From assembly GCA_022577435.1 (NCBI GenBank), contig JAKOON010000016.1:11142276-11206275 (forward strand): a stretch of 64,000 nt of DNA, written 5' to 3'. This stretch comes from Embiotoca jacksoni. Lineage: Eukaryota; Chordata; Actinopteri; Embiotocidae. Below, in pieces: positions 47,344-58,800 of this stretch (position 1 is its first letter; each line of letters begins with the position of its first letter). A program made the translations under genes and the position numbers. Under the pieces are notes generated by a model. The model made no database searches. It saw only the letters and a program-made list of their open reading frames with translations, and was not told where the DNA came from.

Positions 47344-50300
47344 CTAACTGTTCCACCACGACAGCAGCCCCAGCCCTGGTTCACAAATGGTCCCCTGAAA
47401 CAAAAGCACAGAGGGTCAGAGTGGACGTGAAGCTGGATGCTGGTCGTCCTTATTAAGTCACTGCACAGCCACGGTGCACATGGCTGCATGACCTCCACTG
47501 CTGGGTTAACTCAGGACAACTTCCAAATCTGCTGAACCGCAGAGTAAGAACCACGTCCCACCAGCTCTTATAAAATCACCAGTTTATTAAAAAAAAAAAT
47601 AAGGACACAAAGTCAAATCAATGCAAAGCTTTCACATAGAGCTCCTTTGACGAACCGTGCTGGCCTCCAACGCAACGGAGAACTGGAGAATCCAAAACAG
47701 GCCACAGTCATTATATTTGCTGGCCCAGTGGAGCTGCATGTCTCTGGTCTGAGATTACTGACCCCAACAACAGTTCATGCCTTGGATCTCTATGCTGTCC
47801 TGTCTCACCCCAACCGGTCGAGGCAGACGGCCGCCCACCTCGGAGCCTGCTGCTATCAGAGCTTTCTGTTAAAAGGGAGTTCTTCATTCATCATTCAAGT
47901 CATTTTAACAGGCACTTGAATAACATGTACAAGATGTACTGATTTTTGCAAATATATTTTTGGCATTTCAGCTCATTGATTTCTTCACACCTATGGTTAG
48001 CGTGTACCTGTACTGACACATCTGGGATAAGTTACCATCACCTGTTAAAGCTCTTCCACGACACTACAGAGCACTCTTGTCAGAAGTTGATGGAAAAATA
48101 CATCTTCCTACGCTTCCTAAATTAATAAATGACCAAATGAAAAATGTTGGTGTCATTTGTTTAATTGAGTTCTCTTGATCTACCTTCATTTTTATTCAGA
48201 AATATAAACAGCACAAAAGGGTTTAACTTGTTTGAAACTTTATAATATCAGCATTGGTATCGGCCCCAAAAATTCTGTACCTATTTGTAATTATTTCTTC
48301 CAGTGTCGGAGGTAAACTGAAGCGATGATTACCACATTTACAGTGAAAACTGTGCAACTTTGAACAACACAAAGTGAAAACTGATGGAATCAGTGCACTG
48401 GATCAATGTTATATAGTGCAGATGAGTCCTATGAAATCTGAGAAAACTCAAATCTGGAAAAGCTTTCATAAGTGCAGCTTGGTGAACACGTTCAGTCTGA
48501 AACGTGTGCTTTGAAAGGAGGATGCCTCTAAACTGGGAGTCAGCTGTAAGTTAAACATTAAATTAGAGACACAGTTTCTATTTGAGCTGATTTCCTGGTG
48601 ATACAAAAGTGCGTTAGTGATATGTTGCCTTCTTACAATCAGAGTGTACGGCGCCTCCTTCTTCGCCCCGCTGTCTTCTGTCGGCGGTGCCGTCGGCTGT
48701 CCCGGCTGTGCTGGCGTGTCGGTCGCTGCAGCGGCCGGGCCCGTCGGCGACGTGTCCACGAAGACCTCATCTGTCACCCGGAAACGGATCTCCTCCCCTT
48801 GGTCCACGTACAGGTCGTGGGCGCCCTCGTCCGTCTCGTACTCCCAAAGCCAAACTTGCTCTGCTTCGTCACTAAAGCCGCAGCTAAGGAAGGCTCCACT
48901 TAAACTAGTCACCGTCAACACAAAATAACACATCAGGCAAAACTGCTCTTAAGTTAAAAATCACAGCACTTCATTTACATTTGAGGTCAGGATACAATTT
49001 TGCAGGCTGTTGAAGCGACTCCGGTGGGATGAGAATGTCATCGAAGAAACCCATCGTCACTGTGAAGCAGGAAGTTTAGTGTTCACAGAGGTTCATGGTC
49101 TGGTGCAGGTGAAAGCAGGAACCTTCAGGATGCAGTTCTATGATTCTAAGGCTAATTCAGAAAGTGATTGATAGTCACTTATCAAACATTTATTTAAATA
49201 CAAATATTCAAAGTTATTATTTAAGTTATTTTTAAGAAAAGATTTCCAACATTATTTGCAGTCTTTCTCCATATTACGCTAAATTCAATATCTTTTGGAC
49301 CACTGGTCAAACAAAATCAAGACATTTGAAGTAGTAACATTCAGCTCTGGGAAACTACAATGTTATTTTTCACAACTAACTGTTTAATTGAGAAAGACTA
49401 TCAAAATCAATCACTGAGAATATTTTTCTGTTGCCATTTCCTTTTCAACTATTGGTACAAACGTGCACATACATTTGTGGAGACCGCATGCTAAAACGTT
49501 AACTTACCGTGAACTCCCTCCTGACTGCAGTACTTGATCTTGCCGACGAGGATCTCATCGAGGAAAGGGTGAAAAACGACGTACCTGAAATGAACTGACA
49601 CAAAGACCAAAGAAAGACGGGATCAAATCGGGGGCGTCGCAGTTATCTGAGGATAAATCCACACTAACACGTTTTCATTTCAAACCGAAATTTGAAAGCA
49701 AAAACGCTCTCCGTCAATACACACTTTTCTTTAACGTTCAGAACTAAACTCTGTCCGTTCTCACGTGCTAAGACCTGAACGGTGATGGCTTTACAGACGC
49801 AGCTGAAACAGCTTGTTGTCCAAATGTTATACAGCTCGACCGCTACCTTCACTTCCGTACACTCATGGGGACCCTCTGAGCCCACTGAGGTCGATCGTTC
49901 CAGCAGGCGCTGGTTCTTTAGCCCGGCTCCACCAGATTATTGCCCACAGCTTCAGTATGCATCGCTGTGATTATAGTCCGAAAACCCGGTTCTCATTAAG
50001 GTTCACTTAAACACTGTGAAGGACGGACTAGTCAGTGCCCAGTGGAGGTGGTTCAGTGCGATGACGTTCTTGTGGCACATATGGTGATCAATACCGATTG
50101 GTTAAAGGCTGTTCCCATCATTTCAAAATGAACCCGAGGTCTTCACCCGATAGGATGCAGTGAGTCAGCAGAGACAGCAAGGTCAGTAACGCCTGGAATT
50201 TGTTATCCATGTTATAACCGTTCACAGTCAAGGCTATTGTGGTTTGTTTGTGGGGCGTGACGAATCAGGGATAAGGGTTTAACTTGTGGGAGATCAGGAG

Positions 50301-51713
50301 GAGTGACATGGAAAAAAAAAAACTGTGAGAAGTTTTGCAAAAATAAAAAGTGCTTCATTGACCGCCGTCATGACCATAAACAAACAATGACCTGATGCAT
50401 GAATAACTGCTTTAAGACTATGTCACAGGTATTTCTTCCTCATCACCCAACCTTTGGTGTGCGAGGCTCCGTCCCCTGGGAATATATAGGAGTCCTCCAG
50501 TTTAGTGATGTCATACAAGCAGATGCAGAGGCCCACGTTGTAAACCACCTGAGGAGAGGAGAGCAGGTCACAGTTCTGCATACAAACACATGCTTTCAGT
50601 TAGTGCCTATTAACGCAGATTTATATATTTTCAGTGATGTCTTTCTGTAGTTTTGACTTTTAAGCTAAAAAGAGATCAAGTCAAAGAAAGTGAAACTGAT
50701 GCAGTGAAGCACACAGGAAATATAGTGGGGTTTTTTGGACAATTTTAGTATAAAGTAAAGAATGAGTAATGCATTTATATAATTTCATTGATACAACATA
50801 TTTCAGAAATGATATAAAAACTCTGTCATCCATAATGACGACATGAAAATTTTATTATGGACATTTTTGGCTAATTTATTCCAAATCAAAACTGGAAATT
50901 TGTCTTTTGTAAAAGTATTCAGGTCCTTAATTCAGCACCTTGCAGAAGCACCTGTGGCAGAGACTGCAGCTTCAAGTCTTCTCTGGTGAATCTCTACAAG
51001 GTCTGCACACCTGAATCTGGACAGTTCATTTTAATCTGCATTTACTTGTCATTATGGATTATTGAGTGGGAAAAAAAACATGGAAGTTATATTCATGCAT
51101 AACAAAACAAAGAGGGCAAAAAAATTAAGACTTTCTGAATCCACAGCGTGTTTAAAATCTGTCCTCGTAATATTGCGATCCACTTTCTACAGTGTGATCT
51201 ACCTGCTGTTATTTTTGACTACTTCATGAACATGACATCTATCTATGTATGCCCCATCCTGGAGGAGGGGGAATCTTCTTCCCTTTTTGGGGGAGGGAGG
51301 GAGTGAGGGAGAGCTTTTCCCTCTCCAAAACAAGGCTCTGAGGATGGAGGGTGTTGGACTGTTTCATCAAACACATGGGATGATTTATAAAAGGACTTTT
51401 AACTCGAGTACCCCATTCAATCGGATGAATTTCAACTCTTAATCTGAAAAAGCTGCGTTTCTCATGCAGAAGTGAGAAGTGTGAGTAAATACAAGTTGTG
51501 ATGCTAAACCTGGTTTGGCTTTTACTTTACTCTAAAAGACCTGAAGTCAACTTGAGAAGTGTAGCAGACGATGGTTTGTGGAGCAGGCGAAGTGTGTTTC
51601 ACCTTGTTGGCCAGTTTCTTGTTGAGCTCCTCAGCGATGGCCTCGTTCAGCTTTCTCTGGAAGTTCCACGGAGGGATCCGGACAGTGTCGACCATCTCTA
51701 CCAGCACGAACAT
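47344..51713 (-). CDS. polr3h: RNA polymerase III subunit RPC8 (RPC25)
   Basis: This nuclear subunit forms, with RPC9, the stalk of Pol III, which transcribes tRNA and 5S rRNA genes; it is the counterpart of Rpb7. Coding exons are 51603-51713, 50452-50548, 49508-49594, 48996-49059, 48637-48871 and 47344-47394; they join in frame to 214 aa (human 204). The start MFVLVEMVDTVRIPPWNF and the end EPGLGLLSWWNS are close to human. The Rpb7-like N-terminal domain spans exons 1-3 (VVYNVGLCICLYDI, PGDGASHTK, FHPFLDEILVGKI). The S1-type OB fold follows (GFFDDILIPPESLQQPAKF, EQVWLWEYETDEGAHDLY, GEEIRFRV). A Pro/Ala/Thr-rich linker near the C terminus is longer than in human and explains the extra residues. 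A (TG)n-CAG acceptor just before the ATG suggests a separate 5' UTR exon. Intron 4 has U12-type splice signals. Confidence 0.95.
48872..48995 (-). other. probable U12-type intron (polr3h intron 4)
   Basis: On the gene strand the donor is GTATCCTG, against the minor-spliceosome consensus GTATCCTT. The sequence TTCCTTAGC, close to the U12 branch-point consensus TTCCTTAAC, lies about 13 bases before the terminal AG, within the usual distance. There is no long pyrimidine tract. The intron is 124 bases long and splits a Phe codon. Confidence 0.75.
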
Positions 51714-51728
51714 GATGCAGTCTGCAGT

Positions 51729-51731
<3 letters not shown>

Positions 51732-51762
<31 letters not shown>

Positions 51763-51780
51763 CTATACACACACACACAC
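51732..51780. repeat. (CA)n microsatellite next to the polr3h start exon
   Basis: Two CA runs (51732-51760 and 51766-51780) lie beside the first coding exon of polr3h. On the gene strand they read (TG)n-CAG and end at the probable acceptor of that exon. Confidence 0.93.
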
Positions 51781-53437
51781 CGAGCAGCTGTCGGCGGGAC
51801 GAGCCGCTGATTTAACCGGGCAACATTTCCTGCTCTTCTTCTCTAAAGTTGACCACCAAACATCAGGAGCAGGTCACATTCCAGCTGCAACGCAAATCAT
51901 CTACAGTTTCAAACACAGAAAACGTCCGTGACGTCTCCACGTGAATAGTTACGGCAGTGCGCTTTTACGACACGTCGCAAAACTTAAAGAAACAGTACAC
52001 GTTTTAAAGTCTTTGTTTACAATGACGTCACTCCCATGTTTGCTATAGTTCCACAATATCAATAGACATTAAGACTATATATAATTATTTACCTTATCAG
52101 CCATCCATCGCATGCACACATACATTTTTGTTTGTTTTACAAAGTTCCCACAAGTTATTAGTGTTTAATAATTGTCATGGACGAAATAATTAAATCACAT
52201 TTTGCCTAAACCTCTCCAAGACACAGTGCCCATAGACATGCAGTATATTTGGATGTGCACTGTGCTCTTAAGTTCCTCCACATAATTCACTTTAGTACTA
52301 AACATTAAAAGGAGTTACTCATTCATCAGTGACCTTTTCTAAAGCCAGCGTTCATCGCTCTCACTGTGCCCTTCACAGCACTCTGTTGTAAACACGAGAC
52401 AGATTTAAAACACAAGTTCATAAATATGAAGATATACTGACTAAAAACTATGACTATATTGTCACTCTGTGACTACAATAATTGTGCCTGGTACTGTGAT
52501 GTACATGGTTAGCAGACAGTGTATATTGCCCCGTGCTCGTAAAACAAGTTTGTCCATTTGAACTGCAAAGATCAGACATTTTAAATATATTTAAATTGAA
52601 TCTATTCATACAGAAGCATCCACAGGAATTTAATATACAGACATCAGTACGTGCAAGTAGGTTATTATTTCAGAATCTGGGTTTTGAAAGTGCCAGTAGA
52701 TAACAAGACTATAGACTGTATATAATGAACACTGTTGAATAAACAGAAGAATATTATTGGCTGAACGGGAATAAATGTGATGTCATCAGTGTCAGATAAT
52801 GTAAGTCAACAGACTTTATAGTAGCTCTTTAAATAAGTCCAGTTCTTCCTCATCTTATCTTGATAGATACAAATGAAAACACAAAAACATTCCCATTAGA
52901 ATTTTATCTTTATTATTTTACTATTCATATTGTCAATGTCAACATCTTTTTTTAAATTAAGCAAGCTATAAATGTGCAGGTGTCTACGTTTACAAAATCA
53001 AGTTTCAATGCTAAAACAGGAGTGTGAGGAGAATCACAACTATGAAATAACATCTGTTTATATTTCATTTACTGCATCTGAACAAATGAAGCATGTCAAA
53101 GAACCGATTCTGAACACATCAGCAGGGAGGGAGTCCGACCAAACAGAGCACACCCGAGTACAAAATGACACAACGGGCACGCCACCACACGCTGCCTTCA
53201 TAAACAACACCTGGTTTGTCACTTTACAGTAGCGCTTTTAAAACTCAAAGGTTGAACCAGTGAACAACAAAGCATCATCTTTTGTTTTAAATGTGCAGAA
53301 GAAAAATGAAAGAGGATGATCAAATAAATCAGTATGTTCCCAAGATGTTTTAAAAACATTGTGAACGCTGGTGAATTATGGAGGAAATCAACTTTGCATG
53401 TAATTCAATAATTATGGTCATAGTGATGATAATTTAA

Positions 53438-53478
53438 AATTAAATTAAATTAAATTAAATTAAATTAAATTAAATTAA
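53438..53478. repeat. (TAAAT)n pentanucleotide array
   Basis: About eight copies of a TAAAT unit lie in AT-rich DNA, with no gene attached. Confidence 0.9.
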
Positions 53479-53874
53479 AAAAGTGCTTACGTGGCCGTTT
53501 TTAAAGCATTAAGCAGTGGAGTGTAGGAACAGTAAATCCCATATGGAGTCATTTATACCCAAAAGGTCCCTAAAGTTGGGCTGCTGCAGTTTCAAAATCC
53601 TCTCAACAATTTCAAGAAAACTACAAAATTAAGAAAATACACAAAGTCTTCTTCCTAAAACAGGTCCCGTTTCACTCTCAAAGCCAAGCAGTAACAGACG
53701 GCTTCACTCTGATATCTGCACTTTATTTTAACACACAAACCCCGAGTCAGCTGGTCTGTGACACTGATGCATGGAAATGCAGTTGAATAAAGTTCACAGA
53801 GGGCACTCTGTGTTACAAGAGGTCACACCCTGAGTTAGACAGGCAGCATACAGTATATTACTCACTCTCTTCAT

Positions 53875-53896
53875 TTATATATATATATATATATAT
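53875..53896. repeat. (AT)n microsatellite
   Basis: This is a pure AT run of about 11 units, followed by more AT-rich sequence. Confidence 0.9.
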
Positions 53897-55292
53897 TATC
53901 ATAATAATATAATGTGGAATATTTATATGAATATATGGTCATTTATTTTGTTATGTACAAAGGGCATTTACATTTACATTTACAAACTGGTCCAAACTCA
54001 GGGCTTCACCTCAGGAACTGTGTTGAATTTAGAGACTTTCTGCATCATGTGTAAATCCCATATAAAACTCAGCAGAAATTAGCTTCCGCATCCCTCAGAA
54101 ACATGAACCCCAAACTGTTTCAGTGGTGCCCACTTAGTTCAAATCATGGCAAGACTCTAAATGATAACACAAATCTTCTTGGATATACGTCTAAAAACTG
54201 GAATATTAACGGTGAATATTAGAAGTTGTGCGTCTGTCTTACAGGGTCACGTGCACACTGAAGAGGAAAATGTTTGCAGAAGAAAAATACTGCATGAAGA
54301 AAAACACCTAAAACTACTTTCCTAACTCTACAAAGTGCTAGTGTACAGGCATCTGGACACTAGGTTGTGCGTTTGTTAGCGAAGGCAGCAGGCCTTCCCA
54401 TACTATGGAGTACTGAAACTCAACCTGGAAAAACATTCAGTTCAAACACCCTGTCATCTCCCAATTATACAGCAACACGAGGAAGTTTCACACACTGACA
54501 GGTCCAGATGATAACGAGGGCGAACTGAAAACACAATAACATAAGGTGTGAACTGGACGGTCACCTGATCTGAGACGCTACAGAGGATTTAATAAAAACA
54601 GGATATCTACGACATAAAAGTAGAACTTTCTCTGGACATTTCCTGTGTTTATGTACTACACTGAGCCAAGTCTGAGCCGACCTGGTGACAATAAAGGAGA
54701 GGCAGCATGAGCGAAGAGAGACAGACAAACACCCGTTAACCTGATAAAAACAATCATGCATCAGACACACACTCACAGGACAAAACTCAGATGGAAAGAA
54801 AAAACACAGATTAACACCACAGCAGAGTGTGTTGTGTCTGTGTTGCTGTCCCAGTTGGAGAGGGACAACCACACAGGACAGTTTTAACACGGCGGAGTGT
54901 TAGATTGTGCAAAAACACCGTATGAGTGAGCGAACATAAGAAGAGCAGCAGGAAGTGTGAAGAGATTCATGTGTTCGCCTACATCTGAAATGAAAAGTGG
55001 AACGGCATCAGCATGAATATAGAAACTCTCAAACTGAGTGAGAGCAGGGTGACAGAACAAGGGCTGATGGGAGTTTTTCACCAATTCTGTTTCCAGTCAA
55101 TGAGTGAGCCTGGTAATGGCATCAGAAAGCAACAGAGGGCGAGTTGGTGGGTTCATTTGGTGTAAGATGTTCATCAGGTTGTTGTGTTGTTTCCCTTGAA
55201 ACTGACTGAAGGCAAACATTACAAATGAGGGATGAAGGAGAATTTTCTGGTCTTGGAGAAGATTCTGCAGTTAGATACTATCTGTATCGAAC

Positions 55293-55298
55293 TTTATT
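55293..55298 (-). promoter_or_regulatory. candidate aco2 poly(A) signal
   Basis: TTTATT on the plus strand gives AATAAA in the aco2 transcript about 565 bases after the stop. If it is used, the long GT microsatellite at 55619-55694 (CA in the mRNA) is part of the aco2 3' UTR. Confidence 0.4.
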
Positions 55299-55616
55299 AA
55301 TTCTGGGTTTGTGTAGATGTGATCCAGTGTAGGTGATAGTCAACGAGGGTGTTTTTCTTCTTTGGTGAAACTGTTTAATAAAACACTTCCGGTTCAGTGG
55401 GAAAGATGAGCATCTGTGTGTGATACTGAATGAACAAATGTGATGTTAAATTGCCGGTATGAGCGCCGCTGCCCGTAGCAGAGACACACTACCTTCAGTT
55501 ATGTGCGCTTGTTAGAGTGCATCTGCCTGTCGATCATGAGTGCTTTCACAGTAAACCCTGTCTCTGCATGTACAGTAAGTGCTCGTTTGTGTGCGCTTTT
55601 CATCTGTGCAGCGACC

Positions 55617-55618
<2 letters not shown>

Positions 55619-55694
<76 letters not shown>
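55619..55694. repeat. long (GT)n microsatellite
   Basis: An uninterrupted run of about 38 GT units lies 170-245 bases past the aco2 stop and is probably in the 3' UTR as (CA)n. It is the longest pure microsatellite in the window and likely to be variable in length. Confidence 0.96.
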
Positions 55695-55695
<1 letters not shown>

Positions 55696-55861
55696 CTGTC
55701 TTTCACTGACTGCATCTGTCCCTGAACCACGTCTGGTCCGTTCACATGGTCTCTCCCTCTTTGCAAAGCCCCTCTCTAGGTCCACATCTCTCCATCTCTG
55801 AACCCACACGAAGGCCCCCTAAACGGCCCCCAACAGACCCCGCCACCCTCCTCTTCACCAG

Positions 55862-58800
55862 TTACTGGAGCTCCTTCATCCTGTTGAGGGCGGAGCCAGC
55901 CTTGAACCACTCGATCTGTGTCTCATTGAAGGTGTGGTTCAGAGAGATGGACTCCTGGCTGCCGTCGCCGTGTTTGATCACTGCTGTCAGGGGCTAGAGG
56001 AAGACGGAGGATGCAAAGAAGGTCATGTGTCAATAATTTATGCAGCCTTCCTTCAACACAACGTAAAGAAAACCAGGCTGTCCTTTGGATCAATGTTTCA
56101 TTAGTGCGGGACTTTGCTCACCTTGCCGGGGGCTAAGGATGTCAGGCCAGTGATTGAAATCTTGTCATCGGGGCGAATTTTGTCATAGTCGTGGGGTTCA
56201 GCGAAAGTCAGAGGCAGCAGGCCCTGCTTCTTCAGGTTAGTCTCTGTGTGGATGAAAAGTGGTAGAAAAATGAGAGGGAGCAACAACATACGGACTCGTA
56301 CCTCCATCAGGTAACCGGAGAAGAGCTCTCTGCCTGACAGGAGCAGATCTGTTACACAGAAATACAGGCTCATGTTTCCCTGTCTCCTCCTCCTCCTTTC
56401 ATAAAGAAAATGAATTCAGTTAGACTGTAGGGATATTAAAACTGCATATGGCTCAAGGGAAGACAGAATATCTGGAAAATGTGAGAGATTTATTTGCCAT
56501 GAAACCGACCGTGGATTCTGGCAAAACTCTTGACGATGATGGCGCGTCCTCCGAGGTGTCGCGGCTCCAGGGCAGCGTGCTCTCTGCTGGATCCCTCGCC
56601 GTAGTTCTCATCTCCAACCACCACCCAGTTCACGCCACCGGCCTGGATTACACAACGGAAAAAGATCAAAGGAAAATTAAACTACCCCTCCTCTTAAAAT
56701 CCTGGTGACAAAATTTACCAGTTGTTCGCTGGAAAAATATGCAAGACAAATACAAATTTCACCTTTTTCTTTTAGTTTAAGAGCGCTAACAGCTTCATGT
56801 AAAAAAAAATAATTGAAAAAGATCCCCAGCTAATTTAAAATAAATCGTTCTACTGTTAGAAAAATCCTCTACGACTGGTGCAGATTTCAAACGACGGACA
56901 GTTTGCCCAGCAAATTCATCTCAAGAGCAGGCAGTTTAATGTGAAAAGGAGTCGCAAAAAGTGTCATTACAGGGCCTGTAGGTACAACTCACAGCTGTTG
57001 GTGTCAAAGTGCATAATGCAGATATTGCTTTAAATTCAACGAGGCGTTTTCATGAGAAGAACATCATACCAGTTGTGAGGCACGGTGGTGGTAGTGTTAT
57101 GGTTTGACGCTGCTTTGACGCCTCAAATAATGAGCAGCTTGCAGTCCCTGATTGCTGACAACTGACACTGACAACTATGGATTGTGAATCATATCAAAGA
57201 GCGCTTGAAAGAAATGTGAGGCCATCAGTCTGAAATCTGAAGGTGAACTGGAAGTGAACCTTTCAACAGAATAATGATCCGCAGCAGACAGCAAATCCAC
57301 CAAAGAATAGCTAAAAAGAAGAAATGGAGGGTTACGGGTGGCCTCAAAGCCCAGATCTGAATACCACTGAACTGTTGTGGGGGGAAATTCTCAAACGTCT
57401 TGAACTGAAAGAAGTTTGCAACGGGAGTGGTCAAAAATTTCAGCGAGCTTATGTCAGAGACTGTAGGAAATTTAGTAAATCTCATAAAAGTGGTTATTTC
57501 TGCTGAAGGGGGCAATACTTGCTGCTGCGGCCAAGGATGTACTTACTTTTTGAACAGAAGAATATTGTATCTATTGAAATTCTTCCTGAATAACTGATTC
57601 ATTGATTGAGTTCAAATGTACCACCTTCATTAATTTAATGTTTACTTGTCCAAATATGTATAAAAAAATAAAATAATTCCATGTAATGTTCTTATTTTGT
57701 CACATGACAATATGTGAGCCATTCAAATCCGTGTATCACCCAGACCTTGAATAACAAATGATCTGCTGCCACCGTCCCGTCGAGCTCACCTTGTAGTTGC
57801 GGGCCACATCTGGAACTCCTCCGTACTCTCCTGTCAGCTGGTTCTTCACCTTGTTGACGGCGTCGTTCTCAATGTTGATGGCACCAATCAGCAGATTGTT
57901 GGAGATGTTGTCAAGGTGACCGCGGAACTTCAGCCACGGCCCGGCGGCACTGATGTGGTCAGTGGTGCACTTTCCCTTCACCTGCAGCAGCAGAGGCAAA
58001 GAGAGCGGCAAGAGTAGGGAAGACATGCAGACGACAGGGAAATCGGAGGGAATCGAGTCATTAAAATTCAGAAACAATAAACCTTTTCAAAGAATTCTTT
58101 TCACTGTTAATATCGTCATTCTTAATTATTCCTGTTATTCATTTAAAGGATGTAACTGTTTAGTTTGTTAACAAATTCAAAACTGAGATCAAAACTGATG
58201 ATTCGTTTTACAATCTTTTTTACTTGTCGGGCTTCTCTCTTGGCCCTGAAGCCCAATCTTTTCAATCTAAGACAAAAACCTTAAAACCAGTTTTTACTTT
58301 TAAATACGCTAAAACAGCTGCTTACTGTGGCTTCAGTTAAACAGGAGTAAATAACTGGAGGTTAATATATGTTGGTGTCTCCTTTCAGCCATGGATGAAT
58401 ATATATTTAGTTATTAAGTGAGTATTTATGTATGCAGGATACAGCTTGTGTGACTCAAAATAAAGAAGTAAAATAAGTTGTCATGCTCATGGCTATGAAG
58501 GAACATGTCGGCTAGTGCAACAGAGTGGTTAAAAAAATGTGTTTTCAAATGTGTTTGGACAACAAAGGAGCTTTATGGTACAGAGGAACACACTATATCA
58601 GGCTGTTACAGACAAACCCAATGTTCGTCTGACTCACTGGATGGAGGATTTAGATTTGAACCTGTAAGTGGTTGACTATGTCAGTCCGCATTCCTGCCTT
58701 TTTTCTGAGTCTTACTTTTTTCAGAATCACTGTCACAACAGGAAACAACAACAACAACTTCACAGCAGCAACCTACACATTACAAATGGCAAGTCTTTAC

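Larger units (their letters stand above)
51714..55861. other. spacer between polr3h 5' side and aco2 3' end
   Basis: The stretch holds the polr3h 5' UTR exon and promoter (not located), simple repeats (CA runs at 51732-51780, TAAAT array at 53438-53478, AT run at 53875-53896, long GT run at 55619-55694) and the aco2 3' UTR. A TTTATT at 55293-55298 (AATAAA on the - strand) lies about 565 bases after the aco2 stop. No coding exon was recognised. Confidence 0.45.

Noticed and set aside
48598..48928. Three overlapping 62-103 codon + frames
   Set aside because: They are the opposite strand of polr3h exon 5, whose GC-rich linker leaves the other frames open.
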